Assembly (NCBI RefSeq): GCF_900106995.1
Contig: NZ_FNOK01000073.1
Span: 1-41,844, forward strand
Source of the DNA: Saccharopolyspora shandongensis
GTDB lineage: Bacteria > Actinomycetota > Actinomycetes > Mycobacteriales > Pseudonocardiaceae
DNA length: 41,844 nucleotides
Direction of reading: 5' to 3'
Made by a program: the position numbers and the translations under genes. How positions within the stretch are numbered: the first letter of the stretch is position 1; every line of letters begins with the position of its first letter. Below, piece after piece: positions 33,027 to 41,544 of the stretch. Under the pieces are notes generated by a model that did no database searches, was not told the origin of the DNA, and saw nothing but the letters and a program-made list of their open reading frames with translations.

Positions 33027-33818
33027 TCAGGCGGTGCGGCCGCTGATCCTGGTGGTCAGCTCCGTTGCCGCGTGGTGGACCTGGGCGGCCAGGTCCGGCC
33101 AGGTCTCGCCGCAGGGCTCGCCGCCCGGGGTGTCGCAGAAGTGGCGGAACGTCACGCTGATCGCCGCGATGGCGCGGGCGCCGTGGTCGAACACCGCGCA
33201 CGCCACCGAGGCGAAGCCCGCCGTCACGAAGCCGTCCTCGACCGCCCAGCCGCGGCGGCGCTCCGCCGCGAGCAGCCGGCGCAGTTCGGGCAGGTTCCGC
33301 GGGCCCCGGTCGGTGCGCAGCACGAACCGCTCGCTGGACGGCAGGAGCGCGCGCACGTGCGCGGCGGGCAGATACGCGAGCATCGCGCGCCCGGACGCCG
33401 TCAGCTGCGCGGGCAGCCGGACGCCCACCTCGGTGACCAGCGTCTGCGGCTGGGACGGCCGCTCCTTGATCAGGTACAGCGACTCGCCGCCGTGCAGGAC
33501 GCCCAGGTGCGCGGTGCGGCCGACCTGGTCCACCAGTCGCCGCAGCAGCGGCCCGGCGAGGCGTTCCAGCGGGTCGTGGCGCAGGTAGGCGGAGCCGAGC
33601 TCGAAGGCCGCCATGCCCAGCCCGTAGCGCCGCTCCTCCGGCAGGTGGGTCACGAAGCCGGCGGCGACCAGCTCGGCCAGCAGGTGGTAGGTCGTCGACC
33701 TGGGCAGGTCCAGGTCACGGGCGATGACCCCGGCCGACACCGGCCCGGCGCGGCCCGCGAGGACCCGCAGGATGGCCAGCCCGCGCCGCAGCGCCGGCAC
33801 GTCGCTGCTACCGCCCAC
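33027..33818 (-). CDS. IclR-family regulator, probable hut regulator
   Basis: The 263-residue protein has an IclR-type winged helix (about 8-70, with LRRGLAILRVLAGRAG and DLDLPRSTTYHLLAELVAAG) and the C-terminal effector domain (about 85-255). It is divergent to hutH with about 90 bp between, and an IclR-type HutR controls histidine use in Corynebacterium, so a role in sensing histidine or urocanate is likely. GTG at 33818 is preferred as start as it lies 5 nt behind GGAGG; ATG at 33830 is the alternative. Confidence 0.9.
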   Translation of the reverse strand: MGGSSDVPALRRGLAILRVLAGRAGPVSAGVIARDLDLPRSTTYHLLAELVAAGFVTHLPEERRYGLGMAAFELGSAYLRHDPLERLAGPLLRRLVDQVGRTAHLGVLHGGESLYLIKERPSQPQTLVTEVGVRLPAQLTASGRAMLAYLPAAHVRALLPSSERFVLRTDRGPRNLPELRRLLAAERRRGWAVEDGFVTAGFASVACAVFDHGARAIAAISVTFRHFCDTPGGEPCGETWPDLAAQVHHAATELTTRISGRTA

Positions 33819-33910
33819 GGCAGCCTCCATTCGGGTTCAGGTCTCGTATCCCAGACATTCTCACCCCATCCGGGCTTCTGCCGGTAGCGCCGTCGCGCTG
33901 GTATGGAGAT

Positions 33911-35470
33911 ATGCAGGACGACATGCTGAATGTTGGTCCGGAGCCGTTGCACCGCGAGCAGGTCGTGGCCGTCGCGCGGGCCGCGACGCGGGTGGAACTG
34001 ACCCGGCTCGCCGAACAGGGCATCGTCGCGACGCGCAAGCACATCGAGGCGCTCGCCGCCGAGAAGAGCCCCACCTACGGGGTCTCGACCGGTTTCGGGG
34101 CGCTGGCCGTGCGGCACATCCCGGCCGACCGGCGCGCGGCCCTGCAGCAGTCCTTCGTCCGGTCGCACGCGGCCGGTGCCGGCCCGCCGGTAGAGCCGGA
34201 GGTGGTGCGGGCGCAGATGCTGCTGCGGCTGCACACGATCGCCACCGGGCGCACCGGCGTCCGCCTGGAAACCGCGCACGCGCTGGCGGCGCTGCTCAAC
34301 GCGGGCATCGTGCCGGTGGTGCACGAGTACGGCTCCCTCGGCTGCTCCGGCGACCTCGCGCCACTGGCGTCCGTCGCGCTCGCGCTGACCGGCGAAGGCG
34401 ACGTCTTCGACGCCGCGGGGCGGCTCCGCCCGGCCGCCGAAGCGCTGGCCGACGCCGGGATCGAGCCGGTAGTGCTGGTGGAGAAGGAAGGCCTGGCTCT
34501 GACCAACGGCACCGACGGCATGCTCGGCATGCTGGTGCTCGCGCTGCACGACCTTTCCGCGCTGCTGGACGTGGCCGATGTGACCGCCGCGATGAGCGTG
34601 GAGGCGCTGCTGGGCACCGACCGGGTGTTCGCCGCCGACCTCCAGCGCCTGCGCCCGCACCCGGGGCAGGCGGTGTCCGCGGCGCGGCTGTCGGCGCTGC
34701 TGGCGGACTCGCCGATCATGGCGAGCCACCGGGGCGACGACTGCACGCGCGTGCAGGACGCGTACTCGCTGCGGTGCGCGCCGCAGGTGCACGGCGGGGC
34801 GCGGGACACCGTCGCCCACGCCGAGGCCGTGGCCGACCGGGAGCTCGCGGCCGCCATCGACAACCCGGTGGTCCTCGACGACGGCCGGGTCGAGTCCAAC
34901 GGCAACTTCCACGGCGCGCCGCTGGCCTATGCGCTGGACTTCCTGGCCATTCCGCTGGCCGACGTCGCCGGCATGTCCGAGCGCCGCACCGACCGGATGC
35001 TCGACGTCGCGCGCTCGCACGGGCTGCCCGCGTTCCTCGCCGACGACCCGGGCGTGGACTCCGGGCACATGATCGCGCACTACACGCAGGCGGGCGTGGT
35101 CACCGAGCTGAAGCGGCTCGCCGCGCCCGCGTCGGTCGACTCCATCCCGACCAGCGCGATGCAGGAGGACCACGTGTCGATGGGCTGGTCGGCGGCCCGC
35201 AAGCTCCGCCGCGCCATCGACGGCCTGACGACCGTGCTCGCCGTCGAGCTGCTCACCGCCGCGCGCGCCCTCGACCTGCGCGCGCCGCTGCAGCCGGGAC
35301 CGGCCACCGGCGCCGTGCGGGACCTGCTGCGCACCCGCGTCCCGGGCCCCGGCGCCGATCGCCACACCGCCCCGGAGATCGCGGCGGCCGAAGAGCTGAT
35401 CCGTTCCGGCGCGGTGCGCGACACCGCCGCCGGCTTCACGAACTCCACAGTGGACCGGAGGTTGCCATGA
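33911..35470 (+). CDS. hutH: Histidine ammonia-lyase
   Basis: The 519-residue enzyme removes ammonia from histidine to give urocanate, the first step of the Hut pathway. The MIO cofactor forms from three residues in the GSLGCSGDLAPL motif (Cys145-Ser146-Gly147). Other family marks: YGVSTGFGAL near residue 56, EGLALTNGTDGMLGMLVLAL, QDAYSLRCAPQVHGGARDT and SNGNFHGAPLAYALDFL. Start uncertain between ATG 33911 and ATG 33923, both weakly supported. The last codon overlaps hutU (ATGA). Confidence 0.96.
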   Translation: MQDDMLNVGPEPLHREQVVAVARAATRVELTRLAEQGIVATRKHIEALAAEKSPTYGVSTGFGALAVRHIPADRRAALQQSFVRSHAAGAGPPVEPEVVRAQMLLRLHTIATGRTGVRLETAHALAALLNAGIVPVVHEYGSLGCSGDLAPLASVALALTGEGDVFDAAGRLRPAAEALADAGIEPVVLVEKEGLALTNGTDGMLGMLVLALHDLSALLDVADVTAAMSVEALLGTDRVFAADLQRLRPHPGQAVSAARLSALLADSPIMASHRGDDCTRVQDAYSLRCAPQVHGGARDTVAHAEAVADRELAAAIDNPVVLDDGRVESNGNFHGAPLAYALDFLAIPLADVAGMSERRTDRMLDVARSHGLPAFLADDPGVDSGHMIAHYTQAGVVTELKRLAAPASVDSIPTSAMQEDHVSMGWSAARKLRRAIDGLTTVLAVELLTAARALDLRAPLQPGPATGAVRDLLRTRVPGPGADRHTAPEIAAAEELIRSGAVRDTAAGFTNSTVDRRLP

Positions 35471-37119
35471 GCGAAGCCCGACCCGTGCGAGCCCCGCGAG
35501 GAACCACGCTGACCGCGCGGAGCTGGAGCACCGAAGCGCCCTTGCGGATGCTCCAGAACAACCTCGACCCGGAGGTCGCCGAGCGGCCCGACGACCTCGT
35601 CGTCTACGGCGGCACCGGCAAGGCGGCGCGGAACTGGGCGTCGTTCGACGCGATCGTCCGCGAACTGACGACGCTGCGCGAGGACGAGACGCTGCTCGTG
35701 CAGTCCGGCAAGCCGGTCGGCGTGCTGCAGACCCACGAGTGGGCGCCGCGGGTGCTGATCGCCAACTCCAACCTCGTCGGCGACTGGGCGAACTGGCCGG
35801 AGTTCCGGCGCCTCGACGCGCTCGGCCTGATGATGTACGGCCAGATGACCGCCGGTTCGTGGATCTACATCGGCACGCAGGGCATCCTGCAGGGCACCTA
35901 CGAGACGTTCGGCGCGATCGCGGCCCGCCGCTTCGGTGGCAGCCTCGCGGGCACGCTGACCATCACCGCCGGGCTCGGCGGCATGGGCGGCGCGCAGCCG
36001 CTGGCGGTGACGATGAACGAGGGCGTCGCGCTCGTCGTCGAATGCGACGCCGAACGCGCGCATCGCCGCGTCCGGCACGGCTACCTCGACGAGGTGGCCG
36101 ACAGCCTCGACGACGCGATCGAGAAGGCCGTGGCGGCCAAGGAAGCGCGGCGCGCGTACTCGGTCGCGGTGATCGGCAACGCTGCCGAGCTGCTGCCCGA
36201 GATGCTGCGGCGCGGCGTGCCCGCCGACATCGTGACCGACCAGACCTCCGCCCACGATCCGCTGTCCTACCTGCCGCTGGGCGTCGATGTGGACGACTGG
36301 GCCGACTACGCGGCGAAGAAGCCCGACGAGTTCACCGAGCGGGCGCGCGACTCGATGGCCAAGCACGTGGAAGCGATGGTCGGGTTCCTCGACGGCGGCG
36401 CGGAGGTCTTCGACTACGGCAACTCGCTGCGCGGCGAGGCCCAGCTCGGCGGCTACGAGCGGGCGTTCGCCTACCCGGGTTTCGTGCCCGCCTACATCCG
36501 GCCGCTGTTCTGCGAGGGCAAAGGCCCGTTCCGGTGGGCGGCGCTGTCCGGCGACCCGGCCGACATCGCCAAGACCGACCAGGCGATCCTCGACCTCTTC
36601 GGCGAGGACGAGCACCTGGCGCGGTGGATCCGGCTGGCCGGCGAGCGGGTGTCCTTCCAGGGGCTGCCCGCGCGGATCTGCTGGCTCGGCTACGGCGAGC
36701 GCGCCGAGGCGGGCCTGCGGTTCAACGAGATGGTGGCCTCCGGCGAGCTCGCGGCGCCGGTGGTGCTCGGCCGCGACCACCTGGACTGCGGATCGGTGGC
36801 CTCGCCGTACCGGGAGACCGAGGCGATGGCCGACACCTCGGACGCGGTCGCGGACTGGCCGCTGCTGAACGCGCTGGTCAACACGGCCTCCGGCGCGACG
36901 TGGGTGTCGCTGCACCACGGCGGCGGCGTCGGCATGGGGCGGTCGCTGCACGCGGGCCAGGTGACGGTCGCCGACGGCACCGAACTCGCGGCGCAGAAGC
37001 TGGCGCGGGTGCTGACCAACGACCCGGCCATGGGCGTGATCCGGCACGTCGACGCGGGCTACGACCGGGCGGAGCAGGTCGCCGCCGAGCGCGGCGTCCG
37101 CACGCCCCTGGTCGGCTGA
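35467..37119 (+). CDS. hutU: Urocanate hydratase
   Basis: The 550-residue enzyme hydrates urocanate to imidazolone propionate, using tightly bound NAD. Seen motifs: VVYGGTGKAARNW, GLMMYGQMTAGSWIYIGTQG, ITAGLGGMGGAQPLAVTMN (NAD-binding), QGLPARICWLGYGER with the active-site Cys, and SLHHGGGVGMGRSLHAGQV. ATG at 35467 has GGAGG 5 nt upstream and overlaps the hutH stop. Confidence 0.97.
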   Translation: MSEARPVRAPRGTTLTARSWSTEAPLRMLQNNLDPEVAERPDDLVVYGGTGKAARNWASFDAIVRELTTLREDETLLVQSGKPVGVLQTHEWAPRVLIANSNLVGDWANWPEFRRLDALGLMMYGQMTAGSWIYIGTQGILQGTYETFGAIAARRFGGSLAGTLTITAGLGGMGGAQPLAVTMNEGVALVVECDAERAHRRVRHGYLDEVADSLDDAIEKAVAAKEARRAYSVAVIGNAAELLPEMLRRGVPADIVTDQTSAHDPLSYLPLGVDVDDWADYAAKKPDEFTERARDSMAKHVEAMVGFLDGGAEVFDYGNSLRGEAQLGGYERAFAYPGFVPAYIRPLFCEGKGPFRWAALSGDPADIAKTDQAILDLFGEDEHLARWIRLAGERVSFQGLPARICWLGYGERAEAGLRFNEMVASGELAAPVVLGRDHLDCGSVASPYRETEAMADTSDAVADWPLLNALVNTASGATWVSLHHGGGVGMGRSLHAGQVTVADGTELAAQKLARVLTNDPAMGVIRHVDAGYDRAEQVAAERGVRTPLVG

Positions 37120-37124
37120 GCGTT

Positions 37125-37165
37125 CGTGAGCGTTTTGGCCGCTATGGCGACCGAAAACGGTCACG
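37125..37165. terminator. Imperfect hairpin after hutU
   Basis: GTGAGCGTTTTGGCCGC and GGCGACCGAAAACGGTCAC pair with three mismatches, directly behind hutU. It could lower transcription into the following genes or be a relic of a repeat; the same strand continues with hut genes 57 bp later. Confidence 0.5.
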
Positions 37166-37221
37166 AGCTCTGGAACTGACGGGTTGCTGCCCGGGACGCG
37201 GGTGTTCGGGAAGGAGCGGGT

Positions 37222-38424
37222 GTGGCGGGACCGAACGAGTTGATGGCGGCCATCGCCGATGTCGGCGCGGACCGGCGGCGGGGCGGGTACTCCCGGCACG
37301 TCTTCGACGACGCCGAGCGGGAGCTGCGCGAGTGGTTCGTCGAGCAGGCCGAGGCGCGCGGCCTGCGCGTCACCACCGACCAGAACGCGAACATCTGGGC
37401 GTGGTGGGGCGAGCCGGGCGATGACGCGGTGGTGACCGGCAGCCACCTCGACTCGGTGCCCGGCGGCGGCGCGTTCGACGGCCCGCTCGGCGTGGTCAGC
37501 GCGCTGAGCGCGGTGGATCTGTTGCGGGCCAAGGGCTTCACGCCGCGGAAGCCGCTCGCGGTGGTCGTCTTCGCCGAGGAGGAGGGCGGCCGGTTCGGCG
37601 TGCCGTGCCTGGGATCCAGGCTGCTGGCCGGGACCATCGACGCGGACCGGGCCCGCGCGCTCCGCGACCCGAACGGCGTGACGTTCGCCGAGGCCATGCG
37701 GTCCTTCGGCGCGGACCCGGCCAGGCTGGGGCGCGACGACGCGGCGCTGCGGAGCATCGGGCAGTTCGTGGAGCTGCACGTGGAGCAGGGCCGGGGGCTG
37801 ATCGACCTGGACCGCCCGGTGGCGGTCGCGTCGTCGATCCTGGCGCACGGCAGGTGGCGGTTCCGGTTCAGCGGCCAGGGGAACCACGCCGGCGCGACGC
37901 TGATCGCCGACCGCCACGACCCGATGCTGCCCGCGTCGCGGCTGGTCCTCGAAGCCCGGCGGACCGCGGCGGGCGTCGACGGCGGCCGGGCGACGGTGGG
38001 CAGGCTGGTCCCGAACCCCGGTGGCACCAACGTCATCGCGTCCACTGTGGACATCTGGCTGGACGCGCGGTCGCCGGACGACCGGTCGACGCGGTCCATG
38101 GTCGAGGACCTGTCCAGTGCGGCCGCGGAATTCGCCGCATCCGAGGGCTGCCAGGTCGAGGTCACCGAGGAGTCCTACGGCGACACCGTGCACTTCGACG
38201 CCGCGTTCCGCGACCGGCTCGCAGGCCTGCTCGGCGACGCCCCGGCGCTGCCGACCGGAGCCGGGCACGACGCGGGAATCCTCGCCGCCGAGGTGCCGAC
38301 GGCGATGCTCTTCGTGCGCAACCCGACCGGCATCAGCCACGCCCCGGAGGAACACGCCGAGCCCGGCGACTGCGATTCCGGCGCGCACGCGCTCGCGCAG
38401 GTCCTGGAAGACCTGGCCGGGTGA
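37222..38424 (+). CDS. M20 amidohydrolase (allantoate amidohydrolase-like), candidate formylglutamate deformylase
   Basis: The 400-residue protein is an M20-type carbamoylase/allantoate amidohydrolase. Metal ligands are visible: His75 in GSHLDSVPGGG, Asp86 in FDGPLGVV, Glu120/121 in FAEEEGGRFG, His186 in VELHVEQG and the late His in GISHAPEEH. Relatives cut N-carbamoyl or ureido amides. Its location between hutU and hutF, overlapping hutF, and the absence of hutG suggest it releases glutamate from N-formylglutamate or a related intermediate; this is inference. GTG at 37222 lies behind AAGGAG. Confidence 0.88.
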   Translation: MAGPNELMAAIADVGADRRRGGYSRHVFDDAERELREWFVEQAEARGLRVTTDQNANIWAWWGEPGDDAVVTGSHLDSVPGGGAFDGPLGVVSALSAVDLLRAKGFTPRKPLAVVVFAEEEGGRFGVPCLGSRLLAGTIDADRARALRDPNGVTFAEAMRSFGADPARLGRDDAALRSIGQFVELHVEQGRGLIDLDRPVAVASSILAHGRWRFRFSGQGNHAGATLIADRHDPMLPASRLVLEARRTAAGVDGGRATVGRLVPNPGGTNVIASTVDIWLDARSPDDRSTRSMVEDLSSAAAEFAASEGCQVEVTEESYGDTVHFDAAFRDRLAGLLGDAPALPTGAGHDAGILAAEVPTAMLFVRNPTGISHAPEEHAEPGDCDSGAHALAQVLEDLAG

Positions 38425-39746
38425 CGCGGTTGACCACCTACTGGTGCGACTGGGCCTGGCTGCCGAGCGGCCCGGAGCGAGGCGTGCTCTTCGAAGTCGA
38501 CGACGGCCGCATCACTGCCGTCGGCTCCGCGCAGAACCCGCCGGAACAAGCCGAACGGCTCCCAGGCATGACGCTGCCCGGCATCGCCAACGCGCACTCC
38601 CACGCGTTCCACCGCGCGCTCCGCGGCGGGGACGACGGCGCGCGCGGCACCTTCTGGACCTGGCGCGAACAGATGTACCGGGTGGCGGCGGTGCTGGACC
38701 CGGACAGCTACTACCGGCTCGCCCGCGGCGTCTACGCCGAGATGGCGCTGGCCGGGATCACCTGCGTCGGCGAATTCCACTACCTGCACCACGCCGCGAA
38801 CGGCGCCCGGTACGACGACCCGAACGCGATGGGCCAGGCCCTCGCGCAGGCCGCGCGGGACGCGGGAATCCGGCTCACCCTGCTGGACACCTGCTACCTG
38901 GCGGGCGGTTTCGGGCGGCCGCTGGACGGCGTGCAGCTGCGCTTCTCGGACGGTTCGGCGTCGAAGTGGATCGACCGGATCGATCTGTGCACTGTGGACG
39001 ATGACCGGGTTCGCCTTGGTGCGGCACTGCATTCGGTTCGCGCGGTGCCCGCTGAGGAGATCCCGGAAGTGGCCGGCTGGGCGCGCGAGAGCGGGGCACC
39101 GCTGCACGTGCACCTGTCCGAACAGCGCGCCGAGAACGAAGCGTGCCTGGCGGCGCACGGCTGCACGCCGACCCAGCTGCTGGACTCGCGCGGCGCGCTG
39201 GGGCCCGGCGTGACTGCGGTGCACGCCACGCACCTGGCCGCGTCCGACGTGGCGCTGCTGGGCGGCAGCGGGACCGGGGTGTGCCTGTGCCCGACGACCG
39301 AAGCCGACCTGGCCGACGGGATCGGCCCGGCGGCGGCGCTGGCGGTCGCCGGGAGCCCGCTTTCCGTCGGCAGCGACGGGCACTCCGTGATCGACCCGTT
39401 CGCGGAGGTGCAGGCCGTCGAGTCCTACCTGCGGCTGAACACCGAGACCCGCGGGCACTTCGCGGCCGGCGAGCTGCTGGCGATGGCCACCGAAACCGCG
39501 CACCTGTCCCTGGGCTGGGCCGACGCGGGCCGGCTCGAAGTGGGCGCCCGCGCCGACTTCGTGGCGGTGGATCTCGGCTCGACCCGGCTGGCCGGAGTCG
39601 CGCCCGAGGCCGCCCCGGCGGTCGCGCGGGCCGACGACGTCCGGGTGGTGATCGCCGACGGGCGCAGGATCGTGCAGGACGGCAAGCACGAAGTGATCGA
39701 CGCGGCGGGCGAGCTCGGCGAAGCGATCGCCGCGCTGCGTGCATGA
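38421..39746 (+). CDS. hutF: Formimidoylglutamate deiminase
   Basis: The 441-residue metal-dependent amidohydrolase turns N-formimino-glutamate into N-formyl-glutamate plus ammonia. Signs: GIANAHSHAFHRALRG (metal His pair), TFWTWREQMYRVA, GEFHYLHH, HVHLSEQRAENEAC and GSDGHSVIDPFAEVQAVE. The start GTG at 38421 overlaps the previous stop (GTGA). Presence of HutF says the pathway takes the five-step route through formylglutamate, not direct formamide release. Confidence 0.95.
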   Translation: MTRLTTYWCDWAWLPSGPERGVLFEVDDGRITAVGSAQNPPEQAERLPGMTLPGIANAHSHAFHRALRGGDDGARGTFWTWREQMYRVAAVLDPDSYYRLARGVYAEMALAGITCVGEFHYLHHAANGARYDDPNAMGQALAQAARDAGIRLTLLDTCYLAGGFGRPLDGVQLRFSDGSASKWIDRIDLCTVDDDRVRLGAALHSVRAVPAEEIPEVAGWARESGAPLHVHLSEQRAENEACLAAHGCTPTQLLDSRGALGPGVTAVHATHLAASDVALLGGSGTGVCLCPTTEADLADGIGPAAALAVAGSPLSVGSDGHSVIDPFAEVQAVESYLRLNTETRGHFAAGELLAMATETAHLSLGWADAGRLEVGARADFVAVDLGSTRLAGVAPEAAPAVARADDVRVVIADGRRIVQDGKHEVIDAAGELGEAIAALRA

Positions 39747-40930
39747 GTACTACGAACGAGGATCAGGAAGCGATGACAAGCACTGTTATTACTGGAATCG
39801 GCGAGCTGACGACGAACGACGACGAGCTCGGCACGCTCACCGATGCCGCGCTGGTCATCGACGGCGACCGGGTCGTCTGGGCCGGTCCCGCGGCCAGCGC
39901 GCCGGAAGCCGACGAGCGGTTCGACGCGGCCGGGCGAGCGGTCCTGCCCGGCTGGGTCGACAGCCACACGCACCTGGTGTTCGCCGGGGACCGCACCGCG
40001 GAGTTCGCCGCCCGGATGGCCGGGCAGTCCTACCAAGCGGGCGGGATCGCCGTCACGGTGGAAGCGACGCGGGCCGCCACCGACGAGGAGCTGGCCGCCA
40101 ACCTGCGCAAGCACATCGCCGAAGCCGCCGCGCAGGGCACGACGTGCATGGAGACCAAGACCGGCTACGGGCTGACGGTCGCCGAGGAACTGCGGGCCGC
40201 GAAGATCGCCGCCGAAGCCGACGAGGTGACGTTCCTCGGCGCGCACCTGGTGCCGCCGGGCGAGGACGCGGACACCTACGCGGACCTGGTGCGCGGGGAG
40301 ATGCTCGATGCCGTGGCCCCGTACGTGGGCTGGTGCGACGTGTTCTGCGAGCAGGGCGCGTTCAATGCCGACCAGTCCAGGCGAATCCTGGTGGCGGCGA
40401 AGGAACGCGGACTGGGGCTGCGCGTGCACGGCAACCAGCTCGGCACCGGGCCCGGTGTTCAGCTGGCCGTCGAACTCGGCGCCGCGAGCGTGGACCACTG
40501 CACCTACCTCACGGAGTCCGATGTGGACGCGTTGGCGGGTTCGGACACCGTGGCGACGCTGCTGCCCGCCTGCGACCTGTCCACGCGGCAGCCGCTGCCG
40601 GATGCCCGGGCGCTCCTCGAGGCCGGTGCCACGGTCGCCTTGGCATCCAACTGCAATCCCGGTTCCTCCTACACGTCGTCGATGGCGTTCTGCGTGGCGA
40701 CGGCGGTGCTGCAGATGCGGATGACCATCGAAGAGGCGGTGCGGGCGGCGACCTGGGGCGGCGCGCGGGCGCTGCGTCGGGAGTCCGGCGACGGCGCGGT
40801 CGGCGTGCTCCGGCCCGGCGCACGAGCGGACGTCCACGTCCTCGACGCCCCGAGCACGACGTGGCTCGCCTACCGGCCGGGCGTGCCCCTCACCCACGCC
40901 GTCTGGCGCAAGGGCACGCGCGTCGGCTGA
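39743..40930 (+). CDS. hutI: Imidazolonepropionase
   Basis: The 395-residue metal-dependent hydrolase opens the ring of imidazolone propionate to formiminoglutamate. Motifs: DSHTHLVFAGDRTAEFAARM (metal His pair), ETKTGYGLTVAEELR, HGNQLGTGPG, VDHCTYL and ALASNCNPGSSYTSSM. Start choice is between ATG 39743, overlapping the hutF stop, and ATG 39773 behind AGGAAG, which gives the family-like MTSTVITGIGELTTND. Last gene of the hut group. Confidence 0.96.
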   Translation: MSTTNEDQEAMTSTVITGIGELTTNDDELGTLTDAALVIDGDRVVWAGPAASAPEADERFDAAGRAVLPGWVDSHTHLVFAGDRTAEFAARMAGQSYQAGGIAVTVEATRAATDEELAANLRKHIAEAAAQGTTCMETKTGYGLTVAEELRAAKIAAEADEVTFLGAHLVPPGEDADTYADLVRGEMLDAVAPYVGWCDVFCEQGAFNADQSRRILVAAKERGLGLRVHGNQLGTGPGVQLAVELGAASVDHCTYLTESDVDALAGSDTVATLLPACDLSTRQPLPDARALLEAGATVALASNCNPGSSYTSSMAFCVATAVLQMRMTIEEAVRAATWGGARALRRESGDGAVGVLRPGARADVHVLDAPSTTWLAYRPGVPLTHAVWRKGTRVG

Positions 40931-40937
40931 CGCGCGC

Positions 40938-41011
40938 GAGCATGGGAACTTTCCTGTCACCGGCCAGCACCGAACGCCTCCCGGAGGTGTGAGCAAGGGC
41001 ACCTTCCGGTC
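40938..41011. repeat. ATGGGAACTTTCC repeat, one full and one worn copy
   Basis: A full copy (GCATGGGAACTTTCCTGTCA) begins 8 bp past the hutI stop, at 40938-40959. A second, worn copy with about five changes is at 40991-41011. The same unit occurs three more times at 41393-41492. Confidence 0.8.
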
Positions 41012-41081
41012 GTCGGCATGTTGACCTCCAGTCGAGTCGAACTCGGAGGCTGTCGGCAGTCAACGGAGGAGGCTGAGCGAT

Positions 41082-41528
41082 ATGCGCGTGGTGCAGGTGA
41101 CCGAATTCGGTGGGCCGGAAGTGCTGGCCGTGGCGGACATCGCCGATCCCCGACCCGGCGCGGGACAGGTGCTCGTGCGAGCGTCCGCAGTGGACGTCCT
41201 GTTCCTGGACACCCAGCTGCGCGAGGGTTGGGGCAAGGAGTTCTTCGGGCAAGCGCCGCCGTACGTGCCCGGTGACGGCGTGGCCGGAGAAGTGGTGTCG
41301 GTCGGCGAAGCCGTCGACCCGGGCTGGATCGGGCGGCCGGTGGTCGCCAGCACGAGCAACGGCGGTACCTACGCGGAGCTGGTCGTCGTCGTGAGCATGG
41401 GAACTTTCCTGTCATCCCGGGCGCGGATCGCAGCATGGGAACTTTCCTGTCACTCCAGGCGCAGGTGCGCGAGCATGGGAACTTTCGTGTCAATCCGGCG
41501 CGATGCGGGATTGGGAAGGCGGGCCTAG
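41082..41528 (+). pseudogene. Truncated zinc-type alcohol dehydrogenase/quinone oxidoreductase
   Basis: The frame starts well (GGAGGAGG about 9 nt before ATG at 41082) and encodes the N-terminal GroES-like part of a quinone oxidoreductase: VTEFGGPEVLAVADIADPRP, GAGQVLVRASAVDV, PPYVPGDGVAGEVVSVGEAV and GRPVVASTSNGGTYAELVVV. At codon 103 homology ends and three copies of the ATGGGAACTTTCC repeat follow in frame, then a stop. The NADPH-binding domain (about 200 residues) is missing. This is a gene cut at a repeat cluster. Confidence 0.85.
41393..41492. repeat. Tandem cluster of three ATGGGAACTTTCC repeats
   Basis: Copies at 41393-41414, 41431-41452 and 41471-41492, spaced 38 and 40 bp, with spacers that resemble each other (GGCGCGGATCGC vs GGCGCAGGTGCGC). 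The core ATGGGAACTTTCCTGTCA is exact in two, with one change in the third. Total of five copies in the last 1 kb and none seen elsewhere in the window. The even spacing is too short and the spacers too alike for a CRISPR array. Confidence 0.85.
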
Positions 41529-41544
41529 CCGCAATGCCGGTCGT

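Noticed and set aside
34343..34354. Cys-Ser-Gly instead of Ala-Ser-Gly at the MIO site of HutH
   Set aside because: This form is, as far as I recall, usual in actinobacterial histidine ammonia-lyases and still forms the cofactor.
35080..38388. A 1102-codon open frame on the minus strand across hutH-hutU-M20
   Set aside because: It is antisense to three well-identified genes; long antisense frames are expected at this GC content, and the protein is rich in Arg, Gly, Val and His with no family.
41393..41492. CRISPR-like look of three evenly spaced repeats
   Set aside because: Spacers are only 16-18 bp and resemble each other, no cas gene is near, and further copies are scattered.
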